The notes: generated from the sequence alone by a model not told the origin. A DNA stretch of 64,000 nt from Ophiura sarsii (GCA_035610835.1 CM069457.1:40341319-40405318); one strand, 5' to 3'; counted from the stretch's first letter, positions 24,914 through 35,559 are shown. Made by a program: numbers and translations.

Positions 24914-25295
24914 TTAACATTTTCCATGCGGCATCTGCAGACTCGGATTTGGTTTGGTCGGGGTGTGCGGCTGGTGGTTAAAAACCCCAACCCATTTTTA
25001 GGGATGATTTTTGAAAAACCGGTACTCACTTCTAGGGTTTTTTGCTTCATTTTAGATCCAATTTTCGCAAATTATCGGGAAAATAGACCTAATTTGTGCA
25101 CATATTATTGGCGAAAATAGAAAAAAAATCGCGAAAATAGACCCATTTGTAAAAAGTGACACCATTATTAGGGATTTCTAGCACAAAATCATACCCATGT
25201 TTAGGGATTTCTTGCCAAAAAAAGCTACCCATTAGAGCGGCACTCCCCGTATATTGTCTTAGGTGAGTACCCCCCAGCCCCCCCCCCCCCCCCCG
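24914..25295 (+). mobile_element. Family A left end joined to GGTTTGGTC element
   Basis: TTAACATTTTCCATGCGGCA and CTGCAGACT, the left end of family A, run directly into CGGATTTGGTTTGGTCGG, the start of the GGTTTGGTC element. The latter continues to GCGGCACTCCCCGTAT and GTGAGTACCCCCCAG with a C run (25275-25294). No family A right half follows. The same junction type occurs at 45256. Confidence 0.75.
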
Positions 25296-25532
25296 ACTTC
25301 AAGATTTTTGGCATTAGAAGGCAACACAACAATTTATTATTTGGGCCTTATTTAAACAAAGTTCAGTGTCTCCCTCCTGCCAGAAACTCTGACCTGTCTC
25401 TGTGTACTAAATGAAAAATGAGTGCCTCCGCATTTCCTGAAAATTGCACAATCACCGTTAACTATCTTTTCTTTGTTCACGATTCATAGAAACATCAATG
25501 TAATCAATTTCCCAGTTCATATGGGTTAAAAG

Positions 25533-26322
25533 CAAAGAAGAGTTTAAAGACACCACCACAATGCATTGCGTTTTTTTGCAAAATGCCCGTAATTCTGGTC
25601 TCCAATTTGTCTCAGTTCCCATAGACCATTTCAAATTGAGATCGGAAATCTTCGGAAAAACAGGTCACGTGGAGTAGGTGCGTTGCGCGTTCTTCGCAAC
25701 AGTTGATCGCATTCACAGTCTTGTCCTAGTTGATTGTCCGCCTAGTGATTTACTATGTTTACATACACACCCCCACACATGAGAAGTAAAACGTGGAACG
25801 AGACTATTTTGTTCTTTTATCAACAATGGAGTTGACGGGCAAATTCCAAATGTATCGAGCAGACGGTAAAAAGTGAAAATATTACCCCAAATCTTTTTCA
25901 TCTCACCGTTTTTGTTACTGAAATGCCGCAACATCAACTTTGTGAGGGATACAATCTATCACCAACACCAGCGCAATCTACCACACAGGCAGACGGGTGA
26001 AAAACACGTTTGTTTTTCTCCGGCACATGGCCATGACCTGTCAGGAGCTGACAGGTCATGGAACCGAGTGTTTACACTCGGCTAATCGGAAACATTCGGA
26101 ACCGATCGTATATTTTCGGATTTGAAATGGTCTATAGACATATGCACACAATCATGGCTTCAATGAATAAATCAGTTATCAGTTATCAGTGTTTCTTTTT
26201 ATTATTTCTGAAACTTAAGAGCTCGACAAATGCATTGTGTGGAAAAAGCTTTAGTTGGCTTTAGCATTTAGCATTCTAGCATTCCCGCAATGCATTGTGG
26301 GAAGACCTTAAAATCTTCTTTC
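25533..26322. mobile_element. CACAATGCATTGC MITE carrying a nested element
   Basis: The left end GAAGAGTTTAAAGACACC..ACAATGCATTGCG and the right end GCAATGCATTGTGGGAAGAC..AAAATCTTCTTTC are inverted repeats of ~35 bp. An intact relative is at 28553-28853, in opposite orientation. Comparison shows that ~25620-26142 is an insertion between CCCATAGAC and ATATGCACACAATCATGG, bounded by GACCATTTCAAAT and its inverse. The insert is copy B of the repeat at 3290-3660 and includes a 14-bp palindrome TGACAGGTCATGG-type hairpin at ~26025-26058. Confidence 0.8.
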
Positions 26323-26379
26323 GGGTAAAAGGGTTGGTGACATGTCTAGGTAAATTTATCAAATGATGGAGGTATATAT

Positions 26380-26608
26380 AATATGACCATCAACTTGAGT
26401 AGATAAACGACCACGTCCATAATCACTTCCTCCGATGAAGTGCGGACTGTCTCTGGCCGTGTACTGTTACTACTATGCAATTATAGACAGTGGCGCCAGA
26501 CTTGCATTTAGCATGGTAGCAGGTAAGTTATGGCTTCTTCATTTGCACAGTGAGTTCAGTGAAGTGATGTCAGCGCCTTAACACGAGATCGCAGCTTAAT
26601 ATCAACTC
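26380..26608. other. Unassigned non-coding stretch
   Basis: I see no bounded element or coding frame here. Confidence 0.4.
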
Positions 26609-26925
26609 TTAGGCAACCAAAAAAACACTCTATTCTATGAGCCCGACTGACCCATTTTTTTATTTTTTATTATTTTTTATTTTGCATTATTTTGAAAATT
26701 ATATGACATTTTTGAAATTTTGAAAAAAAAGAAGAAACATTTGTGAACATTTCGAAAACTGTTGAAAATTCACCAAATGTCCCAACATTTTGGAGAAAAA
26801 AAGAAGAAAAAAGAAGAAAAGAGAAGAAAAGAGAAGAAAAGAGAAGAAAAGAGAGAAAAGAAAATGCCAGACTGACAGACCCTACCTGAGAAGTCTATTT
26901 GCCCGTAGAACACTGTGGGTTGTTT
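26609..26925. mobile_element. GTTCTACGGGC-type MITE copy
   Basis: The left end AGGCAACCAAAAAAACACTC..TTCTATGAGCCCGACTGACC and the right end ..GACAGACCCTACCTGAGAAG..GCCCGTAGAACACTG are inverted repeats. The core is A/T-rich with a (GAGAAGAAAA)n run at ~26800-26862. It shares ends with 55581-56973. Confidence 0.7.
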
Positions 26926-27026
26926 ATATTATCTGGGAGATGAATGACGAACAGCAATAAATGTATACACAAGAAATTCTGCTCCAATCACTGAAATACA
27001 CACTCATATAATAGTCACTGTCTTAA

Positions 27027-27274
27027 TACTATGGACGTCATTCAAGTTATTTCACGCGAGCGTGTTTTGTTGCTGTTCGCGAAGCTGCATCCGATCCAGA
27101 TCATAAATTCCCGAACAACTATGCATGTATTGTATGCGCGTCACGATTGACCAATCAGGACGCACAGTCATTTTTGGAAGCGCCCGGTACGCACTTCCGA
27201 GTTTACGCATGTAGTGCAAGTACGCACGCACGCAAATACGCACGCATTTGTTGGAATTATGTCCATAGTACTTT
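27027..27274. mobile_element. MITE with ACTATGGAC ends, CpG-rich
   Basis: TACTATGGACGTCATTCAA and TTGGAATTATGTCCATAGTA are imperfect inverted ends. The body is unusually CpG-rich for the window (GCGCGTCACG, CGCACGCACGCAAATACGCA). Non-coding, ~246 bp. Confidence 0.65.
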
Positions 27275-27279
27275 GACAC

Positions 27280-28552
27280 AGACTATACATGTATATCACT
27301 GCCTTTGAAAAATCATAATTAACACTGTCCATGTCAAGAAGATATAGGGGAAGGTACTTTTTGACTCAGCCTATATGATTACATACATACTGGCGCCTCG
27401 GCTCTCACATTATTTGCTTTGATCTGATACTGCGTTAATGGGTCACCACAGCTTCACTATGACTACATGGACTTTCATGGATATAACCAGGTTTTGTTTA
27501 GCGCTCACCATGTATGTGACATAACACACTCCGTCAGAAGAAATGCATCGTCAGCCGGGCTGATTTACAGAGCTGGTTGATGGGCAACTTAATGCTTGAC
27601 ATGGTCATACATAATAGTAAACAAGCCTGAACGGATGCAAAATAAAGACACTTGAGTTGGGTACAAATACTTAACTAAGTCAAAGAATTGATGAGGGTTT
27701 GTTCAGAATAAAACTAAACAACATTCTTCTATGGAGGCATGGGCGAACTCAATCATGTTTTCTTCCTATCAAGATGGAGTTAGGAACAAACACTCTACAA
27801 ACTATATCCTAGCCATTCAGTCCAGTAGTATTATACAAAATCAATTAATTGGGAGTTCCTTTAACCCTTACAGCCAGAACCCTATGAAATCCCACGTGAA
27901 AACTATGCTGGCAGCACATGACGCCTCAGTCTATCTCGCCGGGCGCTCACGGCCGCGGGTGATAAATGTGCACGGAATTGTTAATTGCGGGCACGCGACC
28001 CCCTAGCTGAGACTTACTGTGATCCATGCTGAAGGACCCGGGTCTAATCCTGTCACCGACAAGTCAGGTTTTCCCTGCTAAATTTCGGCCATTTCCACAC
28101 CCACCCCCCTCCAGAATTTTGTCTTCAAAATTTTCATCCCAAAAGTGTTAGGGTTATTATACCCTACCACTGCATGTCTTCAATGGGGACTTTTAAAGAA
28201 CGACCCATATACACTTACACAGTGAGGAATAAAAATGGTAGGGTATTCTAATGATTATCCAATTAATTTCTCACTACTACAGTAATTCAAGCCGAAGTCA
28301 ATCGCATTGTAAAATTCTACGAAAAACATCCCTCTTGTAATGCTGCTATATATAGTGCTATGAATATAATACGTTGAATTTCTGCAATTTAATACAATGA
28401 TCCGAACCGAGCTTCTTTAATAAACAATATTGGCGGATGATTCTTTCTCGTAATCTTCAACGAGTGATAAAAATCACTGAATGCGTGGTACAGAGCTGAG
28501 ATCAATTGAATTGCAGCAATATAACTGATAAGCTCCACGGTGAAGGACGATG
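27280..28552. other. Unassigned stretch, short TIR hairpin
   Basis: A small inverted repeat ATACCCTACCA / TGGTAGGGTAT lies at 28157-28246. Bases 28010-28060 contain a B-box-like GGGTCTAATCC, too weak for a tRNA or SINE call. An open frame at 27731-28006 (+) has no recognisable motif. No gene is supported. Confidence 0.4.
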
Positions 28553-28853
28553 AAGGCTCAAAGAAGATTTTAAGGTCTTCCCACAATGCATTGCACGAAT
28601 GCCAGCCAACTATCAAAGCTTTTTTTTGTTGAGCTCTTAAGTTTTAGAAATAAGAAAAAGGAGCACTGATAACTAATTTATTCATTGATGTAAACTAGAA
28701 CCTAAGAGCTCCAACGATGAACGCGCTATGAAGCCATGATTGTGTGCATAGATGTCTATGGGAACCAAGACAAATTGGAGACCAGAATTAGGGCATTTTG
28801 CAAAAACGCAATGCATTGTGGTGGTGTCTTTAAAATCTTCTTTGATGAAGGCT
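28553..28853. mobile_element. CACAATGCATTGC MITE, intact copy
   Basis: AAAGAAGATTTTAAGG..CACAATGCATTGC and GCAATGCATTGTGGTGGTGT..TTAAAATCTTCTTTG form ~35-bp inverted ends around ~230 bp. It is the unoccupied counterpart of 25533-26322, in inverse orientation. The two form a long-range inverted pair ~2.2 kb apart. Confidence 0.82.
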
Positions 28854-28874
28854 TATAGTAGAAAGCGGGAGAGC

Positions 28875-29239
28875 TTAAAGGTAGATGACCCGATCACATT
28901 TTCGTAACACAGAATTATTTCAAACATACGGAGATTTTCATATCATATGAAAGCTCGTATTTTTCTCATCATCATACTGAAATTTGACGGCCTAAATCGG
29001 TATAATTACGGAGAAATCAATGAAATAACGTCGAATTACCGCGAAAGGTGGTATACCACCAATATCGTTTGTGTACAAGTCAATGGGTACATTTCACGGC
29101 ATCTTTTGCGTCTAAAATAAGAACCATTAGAGTTATGCAACTCAAACTTTGGAATACGACTTTTTTAAGGATGACCTTTCATGTAGAATAGTAAACTTCA
29201 AGTTTAAAATCGGAATGTGATCGGGTCATCTACCTTTAA
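28875..29239. mobile_element. MITE family D copy 1 (TTAAAGGTAGATG)
   Basis: TTAAAGGTAGATGACCCGAT.. and ..ATCGGGTCATCTACCTTTAA are perfect inverted ends of ~27 bp with TTAA at both limits (365 bp). A second copy at 30290 is almost the same length, and a fragment lies at ~53850. Interior landmarks are GCAACTCAAACTTTGGAAT and GATGACCTTTCATG. Confidence 0.88.
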
Positions 29240-30160
29240 GTTTGTAATTAAAATAGGACATGTGTTGTGTAAGGGTGTATGACAAGTGACGGAGTACAAG
29301 TAGATTACTTTCCCCTGCTAAACCAATCTGTTGACAATTCTACAAATCTACCAATATATCTTTTTAAGGTTGTTCCCCTGGCTAGCAAAAAAATCTTGAT
29401 ATTCAAGTATAAGGTAGAGCTGGTTGAGTACAACAAAAAAAGTCTTTTACTGGAGGTGAATTGGGTGCACGGTTCAACAGATATAACCATTTGAAGTCAT
29501 TTTGAATTCTTTTGTTTTGTATTGTTTTTCAGCCAACAGAGGGCAGTCTATTTTCTTTTGTTTTATATTGTTTTTTTGACTACCTAGGTAACATTTTCTA
29601 TGAAAATTTAGTTTTTTGTTTTTGCTCTAATTTTTTATTGAAAACTTCTGCAGACTCCCGCAGCACAGGGAATAAGGAGGAATAAGGAGAGTAGTATAAC
29701 CAACATATACACCAAGTGGTAATACATTTAGGAAAGTGTATGAACTTGAAAAAATTAATTAAGTGCATTAATTAGCCTCATTTTTTAATGAACTAAAGCT
29801 TCCTTAGATAATTAAGTATAATTAATTATGCAGATGTCTTAATACAACCTCCCGCAGCACAGGAAAGTTTATAAATACTATTATAATTAACAAGCTCCCA
29901 AAATTTCAGCTTTGTAGCATTTATACTTTTCTTGTAAAAATGAATTAAAATTTTTGCATAGATTAATTATTTTGCTAGGGGGTCAAAAAACAAATAATAA
30001 GAAACAAAAGAAATGAACGCTTCAATTTTGCTTCATTTTGGACAATAAAATTGTCATATCTATAAAACCGTACCTCCGATCAAGCTCAGATTTCAGATTA
30101 TTGTGGAGCTCAGCAAGCTCTATTAGAATATCAAATAACAAATTAGCCATAGAAACACCC
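29240..30160. other. A/T-rich non-coding stretch
   Basis: There is a doubled phrase CTTTTGTTTT(G/A)TATTGTTTTT (~29510, ~29557) and a doubled CTCCCGCAGCACAGG (~29655, ~29850). The open frame at 29279-29494 has no recognisable motif. No gene is supported. Confidence 0.45.
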
Positions 30161-30744
30161 TTAACTCTTTTCAAGCAGCAATTGGTTGACTATACCATAT
30201 GCAAAATAGTTCTTTGGAGAACTTTTTCCCAACTTTCAAATTCTTTCTATTTAATTACTGAGATAATACCAAGCATGTTTGTACTTATCTTAAAGGTAGA
30301 TGTTCTGATTGTTGGCCCGATTTTCAACTTGATGTTTTCTATTTCACATGAAAGGTCATCCTTAAAATAGTCCCATTCCAAAGTTTGAGTTACATAACTC
30401 CAATGGTTCTAATTTTAGAAGCACACAGTCACAATCAGTTTGCCCATTGAGAAGTACACCAACTGGCTGAGTGGTTAACCACTTTTGGAAGTAATTATCC
30501 ACACTTTAGCTTATAATTTCTAAATGGAACATTTCTGGCCCCTATGATTTTACATAATGTAATGAGAGAAATATGGGGATTCTTCTGATATCAAAATATC
30601 ATGTGAAGAAAAAAATCAGAGCCAAAAAAAGTAATCGGAACATATACCTTTAATGTTGTATTCAAAGACATTTTGTAACATTTTGTCAACTTGTTTTTAC
30701 TGTAGTCTGCACACTGCAGTCGTCTGCCGCATGGAAAGGGTTAA
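30161..30744. mobile_element. MITE family A copy 6 hosting family D
   Basis: TTAACTCTTTTCAAGCAGC opens and CGTCTGCCGCATGGAAAGGG..TTAA closes a family A element. Its middle is interrupted by a complete family D element at 30290-30653. About 50 bp of the family A interior next to the insertion (CATTTCTCATGGTGATT region) is missing, so a deletion accompanied or followed the insertion. Confidence 0.82.
30290..30653. mobile_element. MITE family D copy 2, nested
   Basis: TTAAAGGTAGATGTTCTGAT and ATCGGAACATATACCTTTAA are imperfect inverted ends with TTAA at both sides. Length is 364 bp, one base from copy 1. It shares CATGAAAGGTCATCCTTAAA and CCAAAGTTTGAGTTACATAA with copy 1, inverted. Confidence 0.85.
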
Positions 30745-31033
30745 GGACACAAGATCGGAATTTCCATAGGGCGCACGCAACCCGAGGGGGAATTCGGCAG
30801 TCTGAAGCTAAGTTGTTAAAGGTTTTTGTAGAACCCAGTAAATCAACTGATCAAAGTCATTAACCTTATTCATAACCATTATTCAATGAATCTCTGTTTG
30901 TAATTTGCTTTTGAATGGATTGTTTCCCCTTTTCCTATCTAAATAGAACACTTTGTCCAATTCCAATTACTTTGATTGAGATATTTCATACAACAATAGA
31001 CTGTTTGGTGAACAGATGACCATATATAAACCC

Positions 31034-31053
31034 GGGGGGGGGGGGGGGGGGGG
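31034..31053 (+). repeat. 20-G homopolymer
   Basis: An uninterrupted run of G follows CCC. The region after it is rich in CAATTTTTG/CACCCAATTTTG phrases, and a perfect hairpin GCACCCAATTTTGCACAAAT.. lies at 31163-31189. Confidence 0.85.
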
Positions 31054-31318
31054 TGTACTTTCGCCAAAATCTTACATGGATGTGCCTGCAGGACTTCGAA
31101 AATTTGACTTTCACTACACCTATTTTCAGGTTAATTTCCCACCCATCAATATACCAATTTTTGTTTGAAAAGCACCCAATTTTGCACAAATTGGGTGCAT
31201 TTTACAAAAAATACCTCAAAATAAACCCAATTTATGCCAATTGGTCGCTTTGGTATGTGATGAAAACATCCCATCGCTATACCAATTTTTGCAAAACAAC
31301 TGTTTTAAAATAAACATA

Positions 31319-31979
31319 CAGGGTGAGTAAAAAAAAAAAGGTGTACTGAAATAATTATTAACAATATTTATTATCAAACTATAAAGGCAACCAATGTATG
31401 CGGCAATATATGCATTTATTCACTATCATCAGCAAAAAAGGTGAAGTTTACCAGATATGACTATTTTGGTAAAGTTACTGCATTTTGAAACCAAACACAA
31501 TATTGAATATTTTACTCAATAATGCTTGATATTAATGAACAATTAGATTCATGTATGGTACACAATAGCTAACTAATAAAGACAAATCAAACATTCTCAG
31601 TTATTTTTTCAAACATTAAATGTGAAATAATTATAAAACAATGTCATTATTACACAAATTTAGCAACAACAACAACAACAATTTTGGCTTTTGTGATGGT
31701 TGAACTCAGCTCGGACTAGAGTGTGGACCGTTTTCAATAGTAAAGTTCAATAGATCTTATAAAAGAAAACATCGCAAATCTTGTTCGGTTTATAAAACGT
31801 TGACTTTTACGCAAATGAGCATAACATATGTTTACCACAATCAATTTCAACCAACTAAAATTCTTTAGAAAGCTAATTTAGTCAACCCTTCTGCATCAAT
31901 AACAAATCTGTGAAATTTTGCACAGATTTTAAGATATAAAATCCCAAAGTTGAGTACACTTTGTTTTGGACTCATCCTG
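31319..31979. mobile_element. Mariner-type element, TA-flanked (661 bp)
   Basis: CAGGGTGAGTAAAAAAAAAA..GGTGTAC starts at 31319 and GTACACTTTGTTTTGGACTC..CCTG ends at 31979, with TA on both sides. It belongs to the same terminal class as 19121-19990 and 50779-51579. No transposase frame is left. Confidence 0.8.
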
Positions 31980-32230
31980 TATGCAACCATGCAAGCAAAC
32001 CTTGGTCTGATCATGGATTCAATAACACTTGAACTTCACAAAATGGCAAGAAGTTGGACGTGCATATGTTGGTCATCTCTACCAAAACAACGGTTGTGTA
32101 GAGAGTAAACTGATCGTAAAAGATGTGGGAAATTGAAAACCATAAACCCTTATGGTGTGTTTATATGACCTTGTTTTCAATATGTTACTGTTGTTTTGTC
32201 CTAATACTACAATAAATACTTGTTGCTACA

Positions 32231-32330
32231 ATAAGGCAAAAAAAAGAAAGTTGTGTTGCCCTCAAATGCTAAAAATTTAAAATCGGATTGGTCGGTCGGT
32301 GGGATTTTTTTTTCCTTGGCTGAAAAATAA
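32231..32330 (+). repeat. Lone AAGGCAAAAAAA/GTTGTGTTGCC MITE end
   Basis: ATAAGGCAAAAAAAAGAAAG, GTTGTGTTGCCCTCAA and GGTCGGTCGGTGGGATTTTT occur in order. The first two also occur at 54113-54150. The matching right end is not evident. Confidence 0.5.
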
Positions 32331-32349
32331 ATGGTATAAATAGATGGTA

Positions 32350-32553
32350 ATATATATAGAGATGTGCTATCTTCAGTAGATAGTAATATATATATATATA
32401 TAGAGAGAGAAAGTTGCTATCTTCAATGGATAGCAATATCTTCAATGGATAGCAATATAGAAAGAGAGAGCTTTTATCTTCAGTAGACAGAAAATTGCTA
32501 TCTTCAGTAGATGGTAATATATATAGAGATGTGCTATCTTCAGTAGATAGTAA
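32350..32553 (+). repeat. GCTATCTTCAGTAGATAG minisatellite
   Basis: GCTATCTTCARTRGATAG occurs about six times with TATATATAGAGA spacers, here and again at 33045-33170 on the far side of the palindrome at 32554-33023. The motif is itself palindromic (CTATC..GATAG). The palindrome was therefore inserted into, or expanded together with, this array. Confidence 0.8.
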
Positions 32554-33023
32554 TAAACTGCTCACAAAAAGTATCGAAACACTTAGAAATGATCCAATAT
32601 ATAACGGCTCGAAAGGGTATGCATTAATCGAGGCAACTATGCAAGTGCATAATTTTGTTCTGCGTATTTTGACAACTCGATCGATGAGATACGATGTTGC
32701 AGAGCGGAGTTATTGTCATTTCAATGGTCGTGGGTCCAGTTTCAAAAGTGACAATCATCCTATAGAAAGAGGTTTGCATTACTGTTTAGAATGATCAGAT
32801 TCATCCTTTTCAATAGGGACAAGTGTCACTTTTGAAACTGGACCCACGATCGTTGAAATGACAATAACTCCGCTCCACAACATCGTATCTCAACGATCGA
32901 GGTGTCAAAATACGCAGAACAAAATGATGTCCTTGGTTATTTGCTTCGATTAATGCATACCCTTTCGAGCCAATATATATTGGATCATTTCTAAGTGTTT
33001 CGATACTTTTTGTGAGCAGTTTA
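32554..33023. mobile_element. 470-bp palindromic foldback element
   Basis: TAAACTGCTCACAAAAAGTA.. opens and ..TACTTTTTGTGAGCAGTTTA closes. The arms are ~215 bp and nearly complementary throughout, passing through CGGAGTTATTGTCATTTCAA and ACTGGACCCACGA. The asymmetric centre is only ~40 bp. A half copy lies at 33937-34209. The 'CTGCTCACAAAAAG' end resembles Tc1/mariner termini, but TA target sites are not clear-cut. Confidence 0.85.
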
Positions 33024-33223
33024 TATATATAGAGAGAGCTGCTATCTTCAATGGATAGCAATATAGAAAGAGAGAGCTTTTATCTTCAGTAGACAGAAAA
33101 CTGCTATCTTCTTCAGACGAATATACACACAAATTTGCTATCTTCAGTAGATAGCAACATACAAATAACCCTGCCGTCTTGTACACACGGACAAACAAAC
33201 AACTTGTATCTTCACATCTACCC

Positions 33224-33480
33224 TTAGGCCAAAAAAAAAGAAGGTTTGTCTCAGATGACCCGCGCACATTCCCGAAACCGCCCGCATTTTTTTTCTTTTT
33301 TCAATTTTTTAATTTTATTTTTCAATTTTCTCAAAAAAATCTTGCAAAATCCAATTATTTGACCAAACAAATGACGATCAGGTCTAAATTGAAGAAAACA
33401 AATTTAAAAATCCGCAGACCGCATTAGATTTTCAGTCTCTCATGTCATTTGAGACAAACTTTTTGTTGTTGTTGGCCTAA
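33224..33480. mobile_element. TTAGGCCAAAA-type MITE (257 bp)
   Basis: TTAGGCCAAAAAAAAAGAAG..TTTGTCTCAGATGAC and GTCATTTGAGACAAACTTT..TTGGCCTAA are inverted ends. The interior is T-rich. It has the same family ends as 48223-48523 and 8313-8823. Confidence 0.8.
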
Positions 33481-33787
33481 GCAATAATAGGATTAAAATC
33501 TGTCATTTTCAAAACTTAACTAACCGTGCAAACATCTTCAAAAAAGCTCTTATTAACACACAAGGGCCGATCACAAATGCAAAATATCAACTTATAAGAT
33601 TTCATTTTGAGCATGGTCACCTGATACGGGCAGGGAGATCAAATACAAATATTTACCATGTGTTTTTTCTTCATTCATATAACCTTCTATTGATAAGGGC
33701 CATCCATGCTGTAAGCTATGTACGTTTAAAATAATAATCTAGAGTTTATAATGTCCGCACTTACTACATCACTTTGCAGTGTTATTA

Positions 33788-33938
33788 ATATGAAACAAGG
33801 TAATTTGAAGCGGATTTATGGCAAACTGCTTTTGTTTAGAAAGCTTAAAGCTACAACAGTATCGAATATCAATATTTACTATGTATAATAATATAGTAAA
33901 TATTGAAATCCGATACTGTTGTAGCTTTACCTTGTTTC
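33788..33938. repeat. Hairpin with ~36-bp stem (core 33847-33927)
   Basis: AAAGCTACAACAGTATCG..CAATATTTACTAT at 33847-33882 is complemented by 33892-33927 with two mismatches and a ~9-nt loop. Farther out, GAAACAAGGTAA (33791) pairs with TTACCTTGTTTC (33926-33937), with ~45 unpaired bases on the left. Size and shape are compatible with a pre-miRNA-like precursor or a small foldback MITE. Confidence 0.75.
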
Positions 33939-34209
33939 AATCATCCTATAGAAAGAGGTTTGCATTACTGTTTAGAATGATCAGATTCATGCTTTTCAAT
34001 AGGGATGAGTGTCACTTTTGAAACTGGACCCACGATCATTAAAATGACAATAACTTCGCTCCGCAACATCGTATCTCAACGATCGAGGTGTCAAAATATG
34101 CTGAACAAAATTATGCACTTGGTTATTTGCTTCGATTAATGCATACCCTTTCAAGCCGTTATGTATTGGATCATTTCTAAGTGTTTCGATACTTTTTGTG
34201 AGCAGTTTA
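33937..34209. mobile_element. Half copy of the 470-bp foldback element
   Basis: It contains the centre and the right arm of the element at 32554-33023 (CATCCTATAGAAAGAGG through TTGTGAGCAGTTTA), at roughly 95% similarity by eye. The left arm is absent, and the break coincides with the end of the hairpin at 33788-33938. Confidence 0.85.
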
Positions 34210-34356
34210 GTATAAAACAATCTTTGGGTAATAGTACAGGAAAAATAGGTTTAGCAATGATTTCACATATAAATTTCTAGCAAAACTTCAACACAACGTT
34301 CTTTCACTTTGTGCAACATTCAATCACAATGGCGGCGACCTACCGTATCTGCGCAT

Positions 34357-34397
34357 TGCAAACTCAGTACAAAAACAATATTTGACTGAGTTTGCAG
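34357..34397. repeat. 12-bp perfect hairpin inside candidate coding DNA
   Basis: TGCAAACTCAGT and ACTGAGTTTGCA flank 16 A/T-rich bases. It lies just downstream of an ATGGCGGCG and just upstream of the candidate exon. Confidence 0.6.
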
Positions 34398-34515
34398 TGT
34401 TGGCAACCAATGCGACAATATTGGAACTTTACATTGACAATCTGCCCCAGCAGGAGGAGGAGATCGAAATCAGCAGTGTGAAGAGTAAAGCAGCAATGTT
34501 GCAAACTTATAAAAA
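34398..34515 (+). CDS. Candidate exon, unknown protein
   Basis: TTTGCAG precedes 34398 and AAAAA|GTGAGTG follows 34515. The donor is strong; the acceptor lacks a good pyrimidine tract. The frame between reads LATNATILELYIDNLPQ then EEEIEISSVKSKAAMLQ. GC is well above the flanks. The same frame stays open upstream to ~34205 without a convincing start, crossing an ATGGCGGCG that is in another frame and stops after 18 codons. I do not recognise the family. It could be a gene's first coding exon, a decayed exon or chance. Confidence 0.3.
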
Positions 34516-34609
34516 GTGAGTGTTTTGGTTTGTGTTTGGGCTTTGATTCACAGTATTCATGCCAAATTTATATTCCCAAATACAATATCAGTATTAAAAA
34601 ATATTGAAA

Positions 34610-35192
34610 AAAAAAGAAAAAAAAAGAAAAAAATCTGACCTACCGAACCTACCTTTTGAGGACCCTCTATGGAAAAACAAACAACTTTTTTTTTGCCTAA
34701 CCACGCTCCATTCAAAGTTTTGTCTTTAAAAAGGATGACACCAGATTGGTCTCACAATTTCACCAATTAAGGTCAGATATATGTGGCCAGTCACGTCAAA
34801 AAAGGACATGTTGTCAGCAAACACAGTTTTGAGATAGAGGTCAATCAATATATTTGGTGATAAATAAAGAAAATAATAGAAAAAAAATATGCTTCTTCAA
34901 TTCATATATTTTGATTACAAAGTCCAATTACCTTCAAAACATGGTATCATTTCAAAGCTAAAAATGTACTCTTTCAATCATACCAATGACTCGGAATTGG
35001 CTTGGCCCGCCAACATGTCCATTTTGATGTGACAGGTCACATGTTTACTTTATATCCTTAAATATGAAGCCTCTGTGTCGCCTACTTTTTCTGTTATAAG
35101 CTCTCCAGTTGTTGGACCCAGTTTTTTTGGGACACGCTGTGTATTGCAATGTATAGACAATATGCTATCTTCAGTAGATAACAGTTTACATG
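34610..35192. other. Non-coding stretch with MITE right end
   Basis: At 34670-34700 GGAAAAACAAACAACTTTTT..TTGCCTAAC resembles the right end of the TAGGCCAAAA family, with ACCTACCGAACCTACC before it; no left end is matched. GACCCAGTTTTTTTGGGACA at ~35116 resembles a mariner-type end. No gene is seen. Confidence 0.4.
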
Positions 35193-35504
35193 AATCAAGA
35201 TTTCCCTAATTGAAATAGGTTTTACCTAGTTCTTTAATACTTACCCACTTGGTCTTTATTTTTGGTATGGGTAAACTCCGGGCATTGGCCCCGCTATCGC
35301 CCATTATTTCGATTTTTATCGAAACGCCCATCCCTAGGTGGCCACCTATAACGGTGCGCACATCCCTATTTCTCCAGTTTCTTTTGATCACATCTAAGAA
35401 CTTATTGGAGTATGAGCAGTTGTGGGGATGGTTGGGCGGGAATCCCAAGTGGGTAAGTATTAAAGAACTAGGTAAAACCTATTTCAATTAGGGAAATCTT
35501 GATT
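35193..35504. mobile_element. Palindromic MITE with ~70-bp perfect arms
   Basis: AATCAAGATTTCCCTAATTG..CTTTAATACTTACCCACTTGG runs inward from 35193. Its exact complement ends at 35504. The centre includes CTCCGGGCATTGGCCCCGC and CCCTAGGTGGCCACC, which also occur inverted at ~43320-43385. Perfect arms imply recent origin or ongoing gene conversion. Confidence 0.88.
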
Positions 35505-35559
35505 TCCCGTCATTCTTTAATACTTACCCACTTGGTCTTTATTTTTGGTATGGACTTCG

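Noticed and set aside
28010..28060. tRNA-like B box GGGTCTAATCC
   Set aside because: No A box at the right spacing and no cloverleaf.
28389..28616. 75-codon minus-strand frame as a gene
   Set aside because: Its 5' third overlaps the end of a MITE and it has no splice support.
33179..33427. 82-codon frame
   Set aside because: Lies almost entirely inside the MITE at 33224-33480.
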